A DNA stretch of 64,000 nucleotides from Streptomyces bathyalis (GTDB taxonomy: Bacteria > Actinomycetota > Actinomycetes > Streptomycetales > Streptomycetaceae): positions 5,887,501 through 5,951,500 of the forward strand of contig NZ_CP048882.1 in assembly GCF_015910445.1 (NCBI RefSeq), given 5' to 3'. This document shows positions 42,017 to 50,345 of the stretch, piece by piece. Numbering within the stretch: the stretch's first letter is position 1; each line of letters opens with the position of its first letter. The position numbers and the translations under genes were made by a program. The notes beneath the pieces were generated by a model. The model saw only the letters and a list, made by a program, of their open reading frames with translations. It was not told where the DNA came from and made no database searches.

Positions 42017-44356
42017 GTGACACCCAAGTCCGCAGCCGCGGCGTCGAAGCCGGCAACGAGGCCCCGCGCCACCGTCCACGGATATCCACGGCAGGGAAGC
42101 GGCCGTGAGCTGAAGAAGGCCGTCGAGGGCTACTGGAGGGGCCGCGTCACCGCCGACGCCCTGCGGGAGACCGCAGCCGGGCTGCGCCGGGACAACTGGC
42201 AGCAGCTCAGGAACGCCGGTGTGCGCGAAGTGCCCACCGGAGACTTCTCCCTCTACGACCATGTGCTGGACACCACCGTCATGGTCGGTGCCGTTCCCGA
42301 ACGTCACCGTGCCGCCGTCGAGGCGGACGCGCTCGACGGCTACTTCGCCATGGCGCGCGGTACGCAGGACGTCGCGCCGCTGGAGATGACGAAGTGGTTC
42401 GACACCAACTACCACTACCTGGTATCGGAGTTGGGGCCCGACACCGTCTTCGCGGCGAACTCCGCGAAGCAGACCGGTGAGCTGTCCGAGGCCGTCGCGC
42501 AGGGCCACGACGCCCGGCCCGTCCTCGTCGGGCCCGTCACGTACCTGCTGCTCGCCAAGCCCGCGCCCGGAGTCGCCCCGGACTTCGAACCGCTGACGCT
42601 GCTGGACCGGCTGCTCCCCGTCTACGCGGAGGTGCTCGCCGACCTCCGCGCGGCCGGGGCGGGATGGGTGCAGCTCGACGAGCCCGCGCTGGCGGCGGAC
42701 CGCACGCCGGCCGAACTGAACGCCGCCGCACGCGCATACCGGGAACTGGGCGGGCTCACCGACCGGCCCGAACTGCTGGTGGCTTCCTACTTCGACCGAC
42801 TCGGCGACGCGCTGCCGGTACTCGCCAAGGCGCCCGTCGAGGGCCTGGCGATGGACTTCACCGGCCCTGCCGTCGCGAACCTGGAGGACCTGGCGCGTGC
42901 GGGCGGACTGCCCGGCAAGCGGCTCGTCGCGGGAGTCGTGGACGGACGGAACGTGTGGATCAACGACCTGAAGAAGTCGCTGTCCACGCTGGCCTCGCTG
43001 CTCGGCTTCGCCGACCGTGTCGACGTCGCCCCGTCCTGCTCGCTGCTGCACGTACCGCTCGACGCGGCCCTCGAGCGCGACGTGGATCCGCAGGTCGCAC
43101 GCTGGCTCGCCTTCGCCAGGCAGAAGGCGGAGGAGGTCGTCGCGCTGGCGACGGGACTCGGCGAGGGCACCGACGTCATCGCCGGACTGCTGCACGCCAA
43201 CTCATCGGCGCTCGCGGCGCGTTCGTCCGCGGCGCTCACCCGCGACCCGGCCGTGCGGGCGCGCACCGAAGCGGTCACCGACGCCGACGGGCGCCGCACC
43301 ACGCCCTATCAGGAGCGGGCCGCGGCACAGCGCGCGCGGCTGAAGCTGCCGCTGCTGCCGACGACCACCATCGGCTCGTTCCCGCAGACCGGCGAACTGC
43401 GTGCGGCGCGCGCCGACTTGAGGGCCGGACGGCTCGACGCGGAGGGCTACGACAAGCGGATCGCCGCCGAGATCCGGGACGTCCTCGCCTTCCAGGAAGA
43501 GGCCGGACTGGACGTGCTCGTGCACGGCGAGCCCGAACGCAACGACATGGTGCAGTACTTCGCGGAGCGGCTGGACGGCTACATCGCGACGCAGCACGGC
43601 TGGGTCCAGTCCTACGGCACCCGCTACGTGCGGCCTCCGATCCTCGCGGGTGACGTCTCCCGGCCCGGGCCGATGACGGTGGAGTGGACGCGCTACGCGC
43701 AGTCGCAGACCGGACGGCCCGTCAAGGGCATGCTGACCGGACCCGTCACGATGCTCGCGTGGTCCTTCGTACGGGACGACCAGCCGCAGGCCGAGACCGC
43801 ACGCCAGGTGGCACTGGCGCTGCGGGACGAGGTCGCGGACCTGGAGTCCGCGGGCACCGCCGTCATCCAGGTCGACGAGCCGGCACTTCGCGAGACGCTT
43901 CCGCTGCGGACGGAGAGCCGGCCGGAGTACCTGGCGTGGGCGACGGAGTCCTTCCGCCTGGCCACCGGTGCCGTGCGCGCGGACACTCAGATCCACACGC
44001 ACATGTGCTACGCGGAGTTCGGCGACATCGTCTCGGCGATCGTGGATCTCGACGCGGACGTCATCAGTCTGGAGGCTGCCCGTTCCCACATGCAGGTCGC
44101 GGACGAACTCGCCACGGCCGGCTACCCGAACGAGGTCGGGCCCGGCGTGTACGACATCCACTCACCGCGGGTCCCCGACGTGGACGAGGTGGCGTCGCTG
44201 CTGCGCAAGGGGCTCGCCGCGATCCCGGCGGAGAGGCTGTGGGTCAACCCGGACTGCGGCCTGAAGACCCGCGGCTGGCCCGAGGTGCGTGAGGCGCTGG
44301 AGCACATGGTCGAGGCGGCGCGGACCGTGCGGGCGGAGGCCGCGGGCCGCAGCTGA
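42017..44356 (+). CDS. metE: cobalamin-independent methionine synthase
   Basis: This 779-residue 5-methyltetrahydropteroyltriglutamate-homocysteine methyltransferase catalyses the last step of methionine synthesis without B12. The N-terminal barrel contains [20 protein letters not shown] and [12 protein letters not shown]. The C-terminal barrel holds [40 protein letters not shown] and the zinc site: His662 and Cys664 in [11 protein letters not shown] and Cys747 in [13 protein letters not shown]. Its length is slightly above the usual 755-760 because of a basic N-terminal extension. AAGGAG precedes GTG 42017. It is under the upstream B12 riboswitch. Confidence 0.97.
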   Translation: MTPKSAAAASKPATRPRATVHGYPRQGSGRELKKAVEGYWRGRVTADALRETAAGLRRDNWQQLRNAGVREVPTGDFSLYDHVLDTTVMVGAVPERHRAAVEADALDGYFAMARGTQDVAPLEMTKWFDTNYHYLVSELGPDTVFAANSAKQTGELSEAVAQGHDARPVLVGPVTYLLLAKPAPGVAPDFEPLTLLDRLLPVYAEVLADLRAAGAGWVQLDEPALAADRTPAELNAAARAYRELGGLTDRPELLVASYFDRLGDALPVLAKAPVEGLAMDFTGPAVANLEDLARAGGLPGKRLVAGVVDGRNVWINDLKKSLSTLASLLGFADRVDVAPSCSLLHVPLDAALERDVDPQVARWLAFARQKAEEVVALATGLGEGTDVIAGLLHANSSALAARSSAALTRDPAVRARTEAVTDADGRRTTPYQERAAAQRARLKLPLLPTTTIGSFPQTGELRAARADLRAGRLDAEGYDKRIAAEIRDVLAFQEEAGLDVLVHGEPERNDMVQYFAERLDGYIATQHGWVQSYGTRYVRPPILAGDVSRPGPMTVEWTRYAQSQTGRPVKGMLTGPVTMLAWSFVRDDQPQAETARQVALALRDEVADLESAGTAVIQVDEPALRETLPLRTESRPEYLAWATESFRLATGAVRADTQIHTHMCYAEFGDIVSAIVDLDADVISLEAARSHMQVADELATAGYPNEVGPGVYDIHSPRVPDVDEVASLLRKGLAAIPAERLWVNPDCGLKTRGWPEVREALEHMVEAARTVRAEAAGRS

Positions 44357-44420
44357 GCCCGCCTCGTCCGCCGACAGGGGGCCGGGACTCGCGCCCGGCC
44401 CCTGTCCCGCTCCCTCGTGC

Positions 44421-44456
44421 GGCACCGGCACCGGCACCGGCACCGGCACCGGCACC
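44421..44456. repeat. GGCACC hexanucleotide repeat, six copies
   Basis: Six perfect tandem copies of GGCACC lie in the spacer after metE, outside any convincing gene. It is a likely slippage site. Confidence 0.95.
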
Positions 44457-44497
44457 CGTGAACCGGCCCGAGCCGATCCGCACCGCGCCGTGAGAAA

Positions 44498-44536
44498 GCC
44501 GCTGCCGGGCACCCGATGCGGGTGCCCGGCAGCGGC
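44498..44536. terminator. bidirectional hairpin terminator between metE and cbtA
   Basis: GCCGCTGCCGGGCACCC (44498-44514) pairs perfectly with 44520-44536 around the loop GATGC, a 17-bp stem. It lies between convergent genes and can serve both. Confidence 0.85.
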
Positions 44537-44569
44537 TCACGGCCCGTTACGTGCCGGGCGTTGTTCGCT

Positions 44570-45334
44570 TCAGTTGGCGGCGGGGGCCGCCGCAGCCGAC
44601 GCCGTCTCCTTCTCGCCGCGTGCGGCGGTCCCCAGGGCACGCTCGGCGAGATGACCGAACGTCAGCCCGAAGGCGGCCCACAGCACCAGCTGTACGGCGA
44701 GCGTCGAGACCCGGAAGCGCCACAGCAGCAGCGCGGGGAAGTGCTCGGGCAGCTCGCTGAGGGACGGCAGGAACGCATAGGCGAGGCCGATGACGAAGAC
44801 GAAGCCGAGCACCGCCGTCACCGTCGCGTTCCAGTTGCCCAGACGCGGGGCGAGCCGCTTGCCGAGGATCGTGGCCCCGACGGCGAGCAGCAGGCTCAGC
44901 AGCACCATCAGGAAGTACAGAGCCGTTCGTTTGTCGAGGCTCGCCGGGTCACCCACGGACGGCGGGTTGGCCGGGTACTTCAGGAACGGCACCAGGTACA
45001 CGCACAGGAACGCGGCACCCGACAGCAGCAGAGCCGTCGCACGGGGACCGAAGCGGCCCACGCGACCAAGCGCGAAGCTGAAGGCCAGCGAGGCGATGCC
45101 GCCGATGGCGACGCCGTAGACGAGGACGGCCGTGGCGAGGCCCGCGGTGGACTGCATGCCGCGGCTGACGATCTCCTCGCCGCCGTGCTCGTGCGAATGC
45201 GCCTCCTCGAAGGCGATCGCGGCATCCACGTGCGGTTCGCCCAGGAACGAGGCCGTCACCAGGGCGAACAGGCCGGCCACGAGACCTGCCAGCATGCCCC
45301 GCACAAGGAGGGTCCTCACAGTGGCGGAGTTCAT
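44570..45334 (-). CDS. cbtA: cobalt transporter subunit CbtA
   Basis: This is a 254-residue membrane protein of the CbtA family, a predicted B12-regulated cobalt uptake subunit. Several hydrophobic helices are visible: [60 protein letters not shown] and [21 protein letters not shown] His/Glu-rich loop [15 protein letters not shown] after the first helix is a candidate metal-binding site, and [19 protein letters not shown] is a conserved-looking periplasmic loop. It follows cbtB by 13 bases in one transcript headed by a cobalamin riboswitch. The C-terminal tail is Ala-rich. Confidence 0.93.
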   Translation of the reverse strand: MNSATVRTLLVRGMLAGLVAGLFALVTASFLGEPHVDAAIAFEEAHSHEHGGEEIVSRGMQSTAGLATAVLVYGVAIGGIASLAFSFALGRVGRFGPRATALLLSGAAFLCVYLVPFLKYPANPPSVGDPASLDKRTALYFLMVLLSLLLAVGATILGKRLAPRLGNWNATVTAVLGFVFVIGLAYAFLPSLSELPEHFPALLLWRFRVSTLAVQLVLWAAFGLTFGHLAERALGTAARGEKETASAAAAPAAN

Positions 45335-45347
45335 GGTGCTCCCCCGC

Positions 45348-45581
45348 TCAGTGGCAGGGGAAGCCGAGAAGGTGGCGTCCGTCGTGGACCCACTCGTGCA
45401 CGTCCGTGCCGGAGAAGAGGGACGTGGCGCCCTGCTCCGCCCCGACGAAGTACAGCAGGACGAGCATCAGCAGACCGAAGAAGAATGCCCACGGAAGGAT
45501 CGCCTTGACCGGGAGTGTCGCCGGAACGGAGACGCCGGAGGCGGGAGTTGCGGAACTGGGCGGGGCGATGGACTGTGCCAT
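45348..45581 (-). CDS. cbtB: cobalt transporter subunit CbtB
   Basis: This 77-residue single-pass membrane protein has the helix ILPWAFFFGLLMLVLLYFVG and the characteristic C-terminal metal-binding tail DVHEWVHDGRHLLGFPCH, rich in His and ending in Cys-His. This tail defines CbtB and is thought to hand cobalt to CbtA. AGGAGG lies ideally before the ATG. It is the first gene after the minus-strand cobalamin riboswitch and precedes cbtA by 13 bases. Repression by B12 would lower cobalt uptake when the cofactor is plentiful. Confidence 0.95.
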   Translation of the reverse strand: MAQSIAPPSSATPASGVSVPATLPVKAILPWAFFFGLLMLVLLYFVGAEQGATSLFSGTDVHEWVHDGRHLLGFPCH

Positions 45582-45617
45582 GGCAGGACCTCCTGGTGGG
45601 AACTCGCGTCCCTGTCG

Positions 45618-45782
45618 GTGGAGCTCGTGACGGCCTGCGGGTCTGGCTCGCCTCTGCCCGTACGCTGCGCACGGCAGCGGACCGGAGGGGGCATACAGTG
45701 GCGCGACCGCACCGGAATCTCACCGGTTTCCGCCCTGCCGTCGTCGATCGATACCAGCGGAAGGTACCCCGATTCCACCTGC
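45618..45782 (-). promoter_or_regulatory. cobalamin (B12) riboswitch upstream of cbtBA
   Basis: Read on the minus strand, the core is GGCGGAAACCGGTGAGATTC followed by CGGTGCGGTCGCGCCACTGT and the B12 box GAGCCAGACCCGCAGGCCG at 45649-45631. The aptamer ends about 40 bases before cbtB, so the ribosome site lies just after it. That position suggests translational control or a short terminator. Confidence 0.93.
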
Positions 45783-45872
45783 CCGGCCAAGGCCGCAGAT
45801 CCCGGACACCGGGACGACGCATGATCAACTCCCTTGTGCAAAGCCGCCGTTCACGGGCGAGGAGAGGCCCCG

Positions 45873-46472
45873 ATGACCACGCGAGTGACTTTGATCTCGC
45901 CGGCCCGCAGCGAGGCGTCCGAGGAGTTCCGCTTCGATGACGGGAGCGCCCTGAGCGTCGCCGGGCTGCGGGACGCGCGCCGGGCGCGGGGCGCCGCCGC
46001 GGAGTTGCTGTCCGCGGCCGATCGCCTGAGCGTCTCGCCCTCGCCGCGCTGCCTGCGGACGGCCGAGGAGCTGGGTCTCGCCGGGGCCCCGGGCTTCGTC
46101 GACGAGCGGCTCTCCGGCTGCGCGACGGGCCGCTGGCGCGGCAGGACCATCGAGGAGGTGAGCGCCGCCGAACCGGAGGCCGTCGCGCTGTGGCTCTCGG
46201 ATGCCGGAAGCGCCCCGCACGGAGGTGAATCGGTCGCCGCGCTGTGCGCCAGGACGCGGGAGTGGCTGGCCGGGCTGGCGGGAATGCCCGGCCGCGTCGT
46301 GGCCGTCGTCGAGCCGGACGTCGTGCGTGCCGCCGTGGTGTCCGCCCTGGACGCACCGCCGCACGGCCTGTGGAGGGTGGACGTCGCACCGCTGACGACG
46401 ACGGAGCTCAGCGGCCGCTCGGGCCGCTGGAACCTCCGCGCCGGCACCGCACTGACCGGCCCCGCCGGTTAG
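45873..46472 (+). CDS. histidine phosphatase superfamily homologue lacking both catalytic His
   Basis: This 199-residue protein follows the phosphoglycerate-mutase fold: SVSPSPRCLRTAEELGLA, the ERLSGCATGRWRGRTIEEV segment and APHGGESVAALCARTREWLA are typical. The defining RHG at the N-terminus is replaced by LISPARSEA, and the second His of the vvsHg strand is replaced by VVAVVEPDVVRAAV. Both catalytic His are therefore missing, so it is probably a binding protein or pseudoenzyme. GAGGAGAG precedes ATG 45873. It is divergent from the cbtBA riboswitch, and similar homologues sit beside cbt genes in related genomes as I recall, which suggests a cobalamin-linked role. Confidence 0.8.
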   Translation: MTTRVTLISPARSEASEEFRFDDGSALSVAGLRDARRARGAAAELLSAADRLSVSPSPRCLRTAEELGLAGAPGFVDERLSGCATGRWRGRTIEEVSAAEPEAVALWLSDAGSAPHGGESVAALCARTREWLAGLAGMPGRVVAVVEPDVVRAAVVSALDAPPHGLWRVDVAPLTTTELSGRSGRWNLRAGTALTGPAG

Positions 46473-46921
46473 CCCGTCCCGGCCGGCGGGTCGGCGAGGA
46501 TCCCCTCCACCATCCCGGTCGCCTGTCCCACCTCGATGAGATAGCCGTCGGGATCGCGGACGTAGCAGCGCAGCTCGGCCTTGCGGTCGATGGGAGGGGT
46601 GAGGAACTCGGCGCCCTTGGCGCTCCATTCGCGGTAGCACTCCTGGATGTCGGCCACGCGGATGTTGAGGAAGCTGGAGGTGGTGCCGGGGTCCTCGGGC
46701 GGCCGGAGTGTCACGTCCGGCTTGTCGGGGGTGGGCCCGCCGCCCGGGTTCATGATGATCCAGCCGTTGGCGAGCCTGATGATGCACGGGTTCTCCTCCA
46801 GCACCACCGTGCCTCCGAGGACGTCCGAGTAGAACGCGCGGGACCGCGGTACGTCCCGCACGGTCAGGAAGTGGGTGAGGAGGATGCCCGTCTCCGGGGC
46901 GGGCAGGTCTTCGCGTCGCAT
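46469..46921 (-). CDS. VOC family (glyoxalase-like) protein
   Basis: This 150-residue vicinal-oxygen-chelate protein begins with ILLTHFLTVRDVPRSRAFYS and DVLGGTVV, the first beta-alpha-beta-beta-beta unit, and contains SFLNIRVADIQECYREWSAK and RCYVRDPDGYLIEVGQAT, the second unit with its DPDGYxIE ending. The His in LTHF and the Glu in LIEVGQ are plausible metal ligands. The ATG is at 46921. It overlaps the end of the opposite-strand phosphatase homologue by four bases. Function is unassigned within the family (lyase, dioxygenase or resistance binder). Confidence 0.9.
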   Translation of the reverse strand: MRREDLPAPETGILLTHFLTVRDVPRSRAFYSDVLGGTVVLEENPCIIRLANGWIIMNPGGGPTPDKPDVTLRPPEDPGTTSSFLNIRVADIQECYREWSAKGAEFLTPPIDRKAELRCYVRDPDGYLIEVGQATGMVEGILADPPAGTG

Positions 46922-47009
46922 GATCTTCGGTTTCTCCCTGGTCGAGCCGATGTCCTCGCAGGGTATGGACGCCTTCGCCGCCGTTCGCGCACTAACACGC
47001 GCTGGTCGC

Positions 47010-48899
47010 CTAGCCGCCGATGTCGGCCCTCACCCGCGCGGCCCGTACCGCCGCGTGCAGGCTGGCGCTGTCGTACGAACCCTGGTGGCGGCGGCCGTTG
47101 ACGAAGAACGTGGGCGTGCCCGAGACCCCGCTCTCGTCGGCGGACTCGATGTCCTCGGCGACCCGGTCGGCCCCGACGCGTTCGCGCAGGTCCTCGCGGA
47201 ACCGGTCGGTGTCGAGGCCGAGCACCTTCGCCTGACGGACCAGCATGGCGACACTCGTCTCCTCCTGGTTGGCCAGGAGGAAGTCGTGCATCTCCCAGAA
47301 CGCGCCCTGCGCGCCCGCCGCTTCGGCCGCCTCGGCCCTCAGCTGCGCGTTCGGGTGGACGTCGGTCAGCGGCAGGTGCCGCCACACGTGGCGCACGTCG
47401 TCGCGTCCGCCGAGCAGGGAGCGGATGACGGGCTCCGCCGCGGCGCAGTAGGGGCATTCGTGGTCGCCGTACTCGACGAGGGTGACGGTGGCGTCGGCCG
47501 GCCCGCGCACGTGGTCGCGTTCGTCGTCGACGTCGGTGGCCAGGTCCCGCAGCGGCTCGGAGGTGCCGAGCAGGGCGCGCCCCTTGATGCGGTGCGGAAG
47601 CATGCCCGTCGCCCGCGAGACCGCCCACGTCAGCAGGGACGCGCACAGCGCCGCGCTGAGCACGCCGATCTTCGCCTCCTCCAACTCGTCCCCGTGGAAG
47701 GCCAGTCCGGTGATGAGGAGCGAGACCGTGAAGCCGATGCCGGCGATCGTCCCGCCGCCCATCACCGCCGCCCAGCCCACAGGGGGCCGCAGCCTGCCGC
47801 CGCTGAGGCGCGTCACGAGCCAGGAGACGCCGACGATGCCGATCGGCTTGCCCACGACGAAGCCGATGAGGATGCCGAGCGTCACGGGCGAGCTGAAGGC
47901 GCGTGCGAGCAGCTCCTCCGTGAGCGGCACGCCCGTGTTGGCGAGCGCGAAGAGGGGGACGATCACGTAGCTCGCCCAGGGGTGGAAGAGGTCCTGGAGA
48001 CGGTCGTTGGGCGAGATGGCCGCGGCCAGCCCGACGCGTGCCGTGCGCGCGAGCTTTCCGGTCGGCTGCTCACGGAAGAGCCGGAAGAGGCCGCTGGCGC
48101 GCTCCAGATCGCCGCGGGCAGCCGGATACGCGTACGTCAGCAGGCCCAGCACCAGGCCCGTCACGACGGGATCGACACCGGACCTGAGCATCGCGATCCA
48201 CATGCCGACGCCCAGCGCGCCGTAGACGAACGAGGAGGAGACGGCCGCGTACCGGAGCACCAGCACGACCAGGAGAAGTCCGCACGCCGTCAACAGCGGC
48301 GCGGGAGCGACGTTTTCGCTGTAGACCAGGGCGATGACGGCCAGCGCGATGACGTCGTCGACGACGGTGAAGGTGAGCATGAAGGAACGCAGCCGGCGTG
48401 GGAAGCGCGGCCCCACCAGGGCCAGGATGCCCAGCGCGAAGGCCGTGTCGGTCGACATCGCCGCTCCCCAGCCCTGCGCCGAGGGGTGGCCCGCGTTCAG
48501 CGAGAGATAGAGCGCGACCGGCACCAGCATCCCGCCGATCCCGGCGAGGGCGGGCAGGGCGACCCTGCGGCGCTCGCGCAGGTCGCCCATGTCGAACTCG
48601 CGGCGCGCCTCCAGGCCGACGACGAAGAAGAAGATCGTCATGAGCCCGCTGTTGACCCAGTCGTGCAGGTCCAGCGAGATCCGGTCGTCGGAGACGCCGA
48701 TGTACAGCTTCGTCGACCACAGTTCCTCGTACGAGGCGAAGTCGATGTTCGCCCAGACCAGCGCGGCGAGCGTCGCGGTCAGCAGCACCGCGGCGCTGCC
48801 GGTCTCGGTGCGCAGGAACTGCCGGACCGGGCGGTGGAGGCTCGCCCAGGGGGTCCGCCCGGCCAGCTCACTGCGGGAAGATCCCCGGGAGTCGCTCAT
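47010..48899 (-). CDS. nhaA: NhaA-type Na+/H+ antiporter fused to a DsbA-like thioredoxin domain
   Basis: This 629-residue fusion has an NhaA antiporter (about residues 25-430, eleven or twelve helices) and a C-terminal DsbA-like thioredoxin domain. The antiporter part includes GLMTIFFFVVGLEARREFDM, AMSTDTAFALGILALVGPRF, the paired-Asp helix FTVVDDVIALAVIALVYSEN and GIGFTVSLLITGLAF. The thioredoxin part has VEYGDHECPYCAAAEPVIRS with CPYC at residues 482-485 and the cis-Pro loop SGTPTFFVNG. It exchanges Na+ for H+ across the membrane; the redox domain may sit on the extracytoplasmic side. Such fusions are known in actinobacteria. Confidence 0.95.
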   Translation of the reverse strand: MSDSRGSSRSELAGRTPWASLHRPVRQFLRTETGSAAVLLTATLAALVWANIDFASYEELWSTKLYIGVSDDRISLDLHDWVNSGLMTIFFFVVGLEARREFDMGDLRERRRVALPALAGIGGMLVPVALYLSLNAGHPSAQGWGAAMSTDTAFALGILALVGPRFPRRLRSFMLTFTVVDDVIALAVIALVYSENVAPAPLLTACGLLLVVLVLRYAAVSSSFVYGALGVGMWIAMLRSGVDPVVTGLVLGLLTYAYPAARGDLERASGLFRLFREQPTGKLARTARVGLAAAISPNDRLQDLFHPWASYVIVPLFALANTGVPLTEELLARAFSSPVTLGILIGFVVGKPIGIVGVSWLVTRLSGGRLRPPVGWAAVMGGGTIAGIGFTVSLLITGLAFHGDELEEAKIGVLSAALCASLLTWAVSRATGMLPHRIKGRALLGTSEPLRDLATDVDDERDHVRGPADATVTLVEYGDHECPYCAAAEPVIRSLLGGRDDVRHVWRHLPLTDVHPNAQLRAEAAEAAGAQGAFWEMHDFLLANQEETSVAMLVRQAKVLGLDTDRFREDLRERVGADRVAEDIESADESGVSGTPTFFVNGRRHQGSYDSASLHAAVRAARVRADIGG

Positions 48900-48991
48900 C
48901 CCACAAGTCTGTCCCAGTGGGCGCGGCTTGGCACAGCACCGGCAGGTGTGCGTCGTCCGTCATGGGCCCGGGGCCGGCAGACGCGGTGAGA

Positions 48992-49522
48992 TCAGGCGGG
49001 CCCGCGGCCCATCTCCCTCGCGAAGGACTCGGGCTCCGTGTCGAATCCGGTGACCCCGTCGCGGAGCTCCCACGCCCCGTCCTCCGTGCGCACGAACTCC
49101 GCGACGGTCGCCGCCGTGGAGCCCGCCACCCCCGCGAAGTCGTTCTCCGCCAGCGTGTCGTAGCCCTCGGCGACCCGCATGAAGGTGTTGTCCACGTCGC
49201 CGAACGTCGTCCGCCCCGAGCCCTGCTGGATGGCCACGCCCACCACGACCCGCACGTAGGAGGGCGCCAGCCGCTCCAGCTCGAGCGTCATGGCCTCGTC
49301 GGGCCCGAAACCCTGCCCGGTGCGGCTGTCCCGGGTGAGCGTGATCGTGCCGTCGGGTGCACGGCTGTCGAAGTGCACGAGATAGTCCGGGTCGCCGTAC
49401 GGGTCCTCGGCGGTGTACGTGGCGGCGACGAGATCGAGATCGTGCACTGGCGCACCCATGGGACTCGGGTCCCACTTCAGCGTCACATCGACCTTTTCGA
49501 GACCCTTGTTGAGACTGCTCAC
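48992..49522 (-). CDS. TerD family protein
   Basis: This 176-residue protein has a single TerD/stress-protein domain: VDVTLKWDPSPMGAPVHDLD, YLVHFDSRAPDGTITLTRDS and VRVVVGVAIQQGSGRTTFGD. The acidic loops HDLDL and the DxxD near GQGFGPDEAM are the usual calcium-binding positions. These proteins are linked to tellurite and envelope stress responses; their molecular role is unclear. GGAGGGG precedes GTG 49522, which is preferred over a longer upstream frame. It is monocistronic. Confidence 0.9.
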   Translation of the reverse strand: MSSLNKGLEKVDVTLKWDPSPMGAPVHDLDLVAATYTAEDPYGDPDYLVHFDSRAPDGTITLTRDSRTGQGFGPDEAMTLELERLAPSYVRVVVGVAIQQGSGRTTFGDVDNTFMRVAEGYDTLAENDFAGVAGSTAATVAEFVRTEDGAWELRDGVTGFDTEPESFAREMGRGPA

Positions 49523-49679
49523 AGACTTCCCCTCCTGGTCCGGGATGCAGCGTGGAACCGGCCGCACACAGGATCAACTGTACTGCCGGGGAAGGACGTT
49601 GAAACGTCGTGGGGGAATCGCCCGCAGAGCGGGACAGGTGCCCGCCCGGACGGCCGTCGACGAGGAAGCCGTGGAAGGG

Positions 49680-50311
49680 TCCGCCGCACCGCTCGCCCTC
49701 GTGGGGGGGGTACGGGCATGCTCGCCGGACTGGTGCGCGCACTGGTGGAGGCCGGGCACCGTACGGCCGTGGTGGCACGGGACCTCGCGCGGGTGCGGCG
49801 CGTCGCCGGCACGACGTGCGACCCGGCCGGGTGGTCCCGGTGGCTGCCGACCATGCGGTGCCCGGAGCGCTCCGGGAGGCGCTGCGCTCGGTGGCAGGTG
49901 ACCGGGCCGTGGTGTCGCCGGCCGTCCTGTGGGTCCATTCACCGCACCGGCCGTCTGCGCACGAAGCCGTTGAGGGCGTGCTCGCCGATGGGGCCGTGGT
50001 GCTGGACGTCCTGGGCAGCTCCGCCGCCGACCCCTCCCGGGTCGCCCGGTAGGGAACGCCTGCTCCCTTCGCGGGGGTCGCCTCCCGCACGTACCGGCAG
50101 GTGGTGCTCGGCTTCGCCGACGGCCCCGGGGCACGCGCCGGCTCACCCACGAGGAGATCTGCGACGGGTGCTCGCGGTCGTGAGTTCTGCCTCGACCGCC
50201 GCCGCGGACACGGGAGTTGCGGCCGCGGCCCCGGACGGCGACGGGCGGGGACCCATGAGCATCCCCGCCGTCGTCGGCCGCGTGCGGCCCTGGGTCGACG
50301 GCCCCCGCTGA
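49680..50311 (+). pseudogene. NAD(P)-binding (SDR-like) protein, heavily frameshifted
   Basis: At least five reading-frame changes are needed to follow the protein. LALVGG (frame of 49413) breaks at a run of eight G near 49705 and continues as TGMLAGLVRALVEAGHRTAV and VARDLARVRRVAGTT one frame over. VPVAADHAVPGALREALRSV and VSPAVLWVHSPHRPSAHEAV are in a third frame, which stops at 50052. TYRQVVLGFADGPG, LTHEEICDG and finally the tail VVGRVRPWVDGPR at 50311 follow in shifting frames. The order matches a short Rossmann-fold oxidoreductase of about 180-200 residues. It cannot be functional. Confidence 0.7.
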
Positions 50312-50345
50312 GCCCGCCGCCCCACCGGTCCGGCCCGCGTGGAGA

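Noticed and set aside
44516-45508. Plus-strand frame of about 330 codons opposite cbtA/cbtB
   Set aside because: It is antisense to two clear genes and has biased Arg/Gln/Glu composition without a family match.
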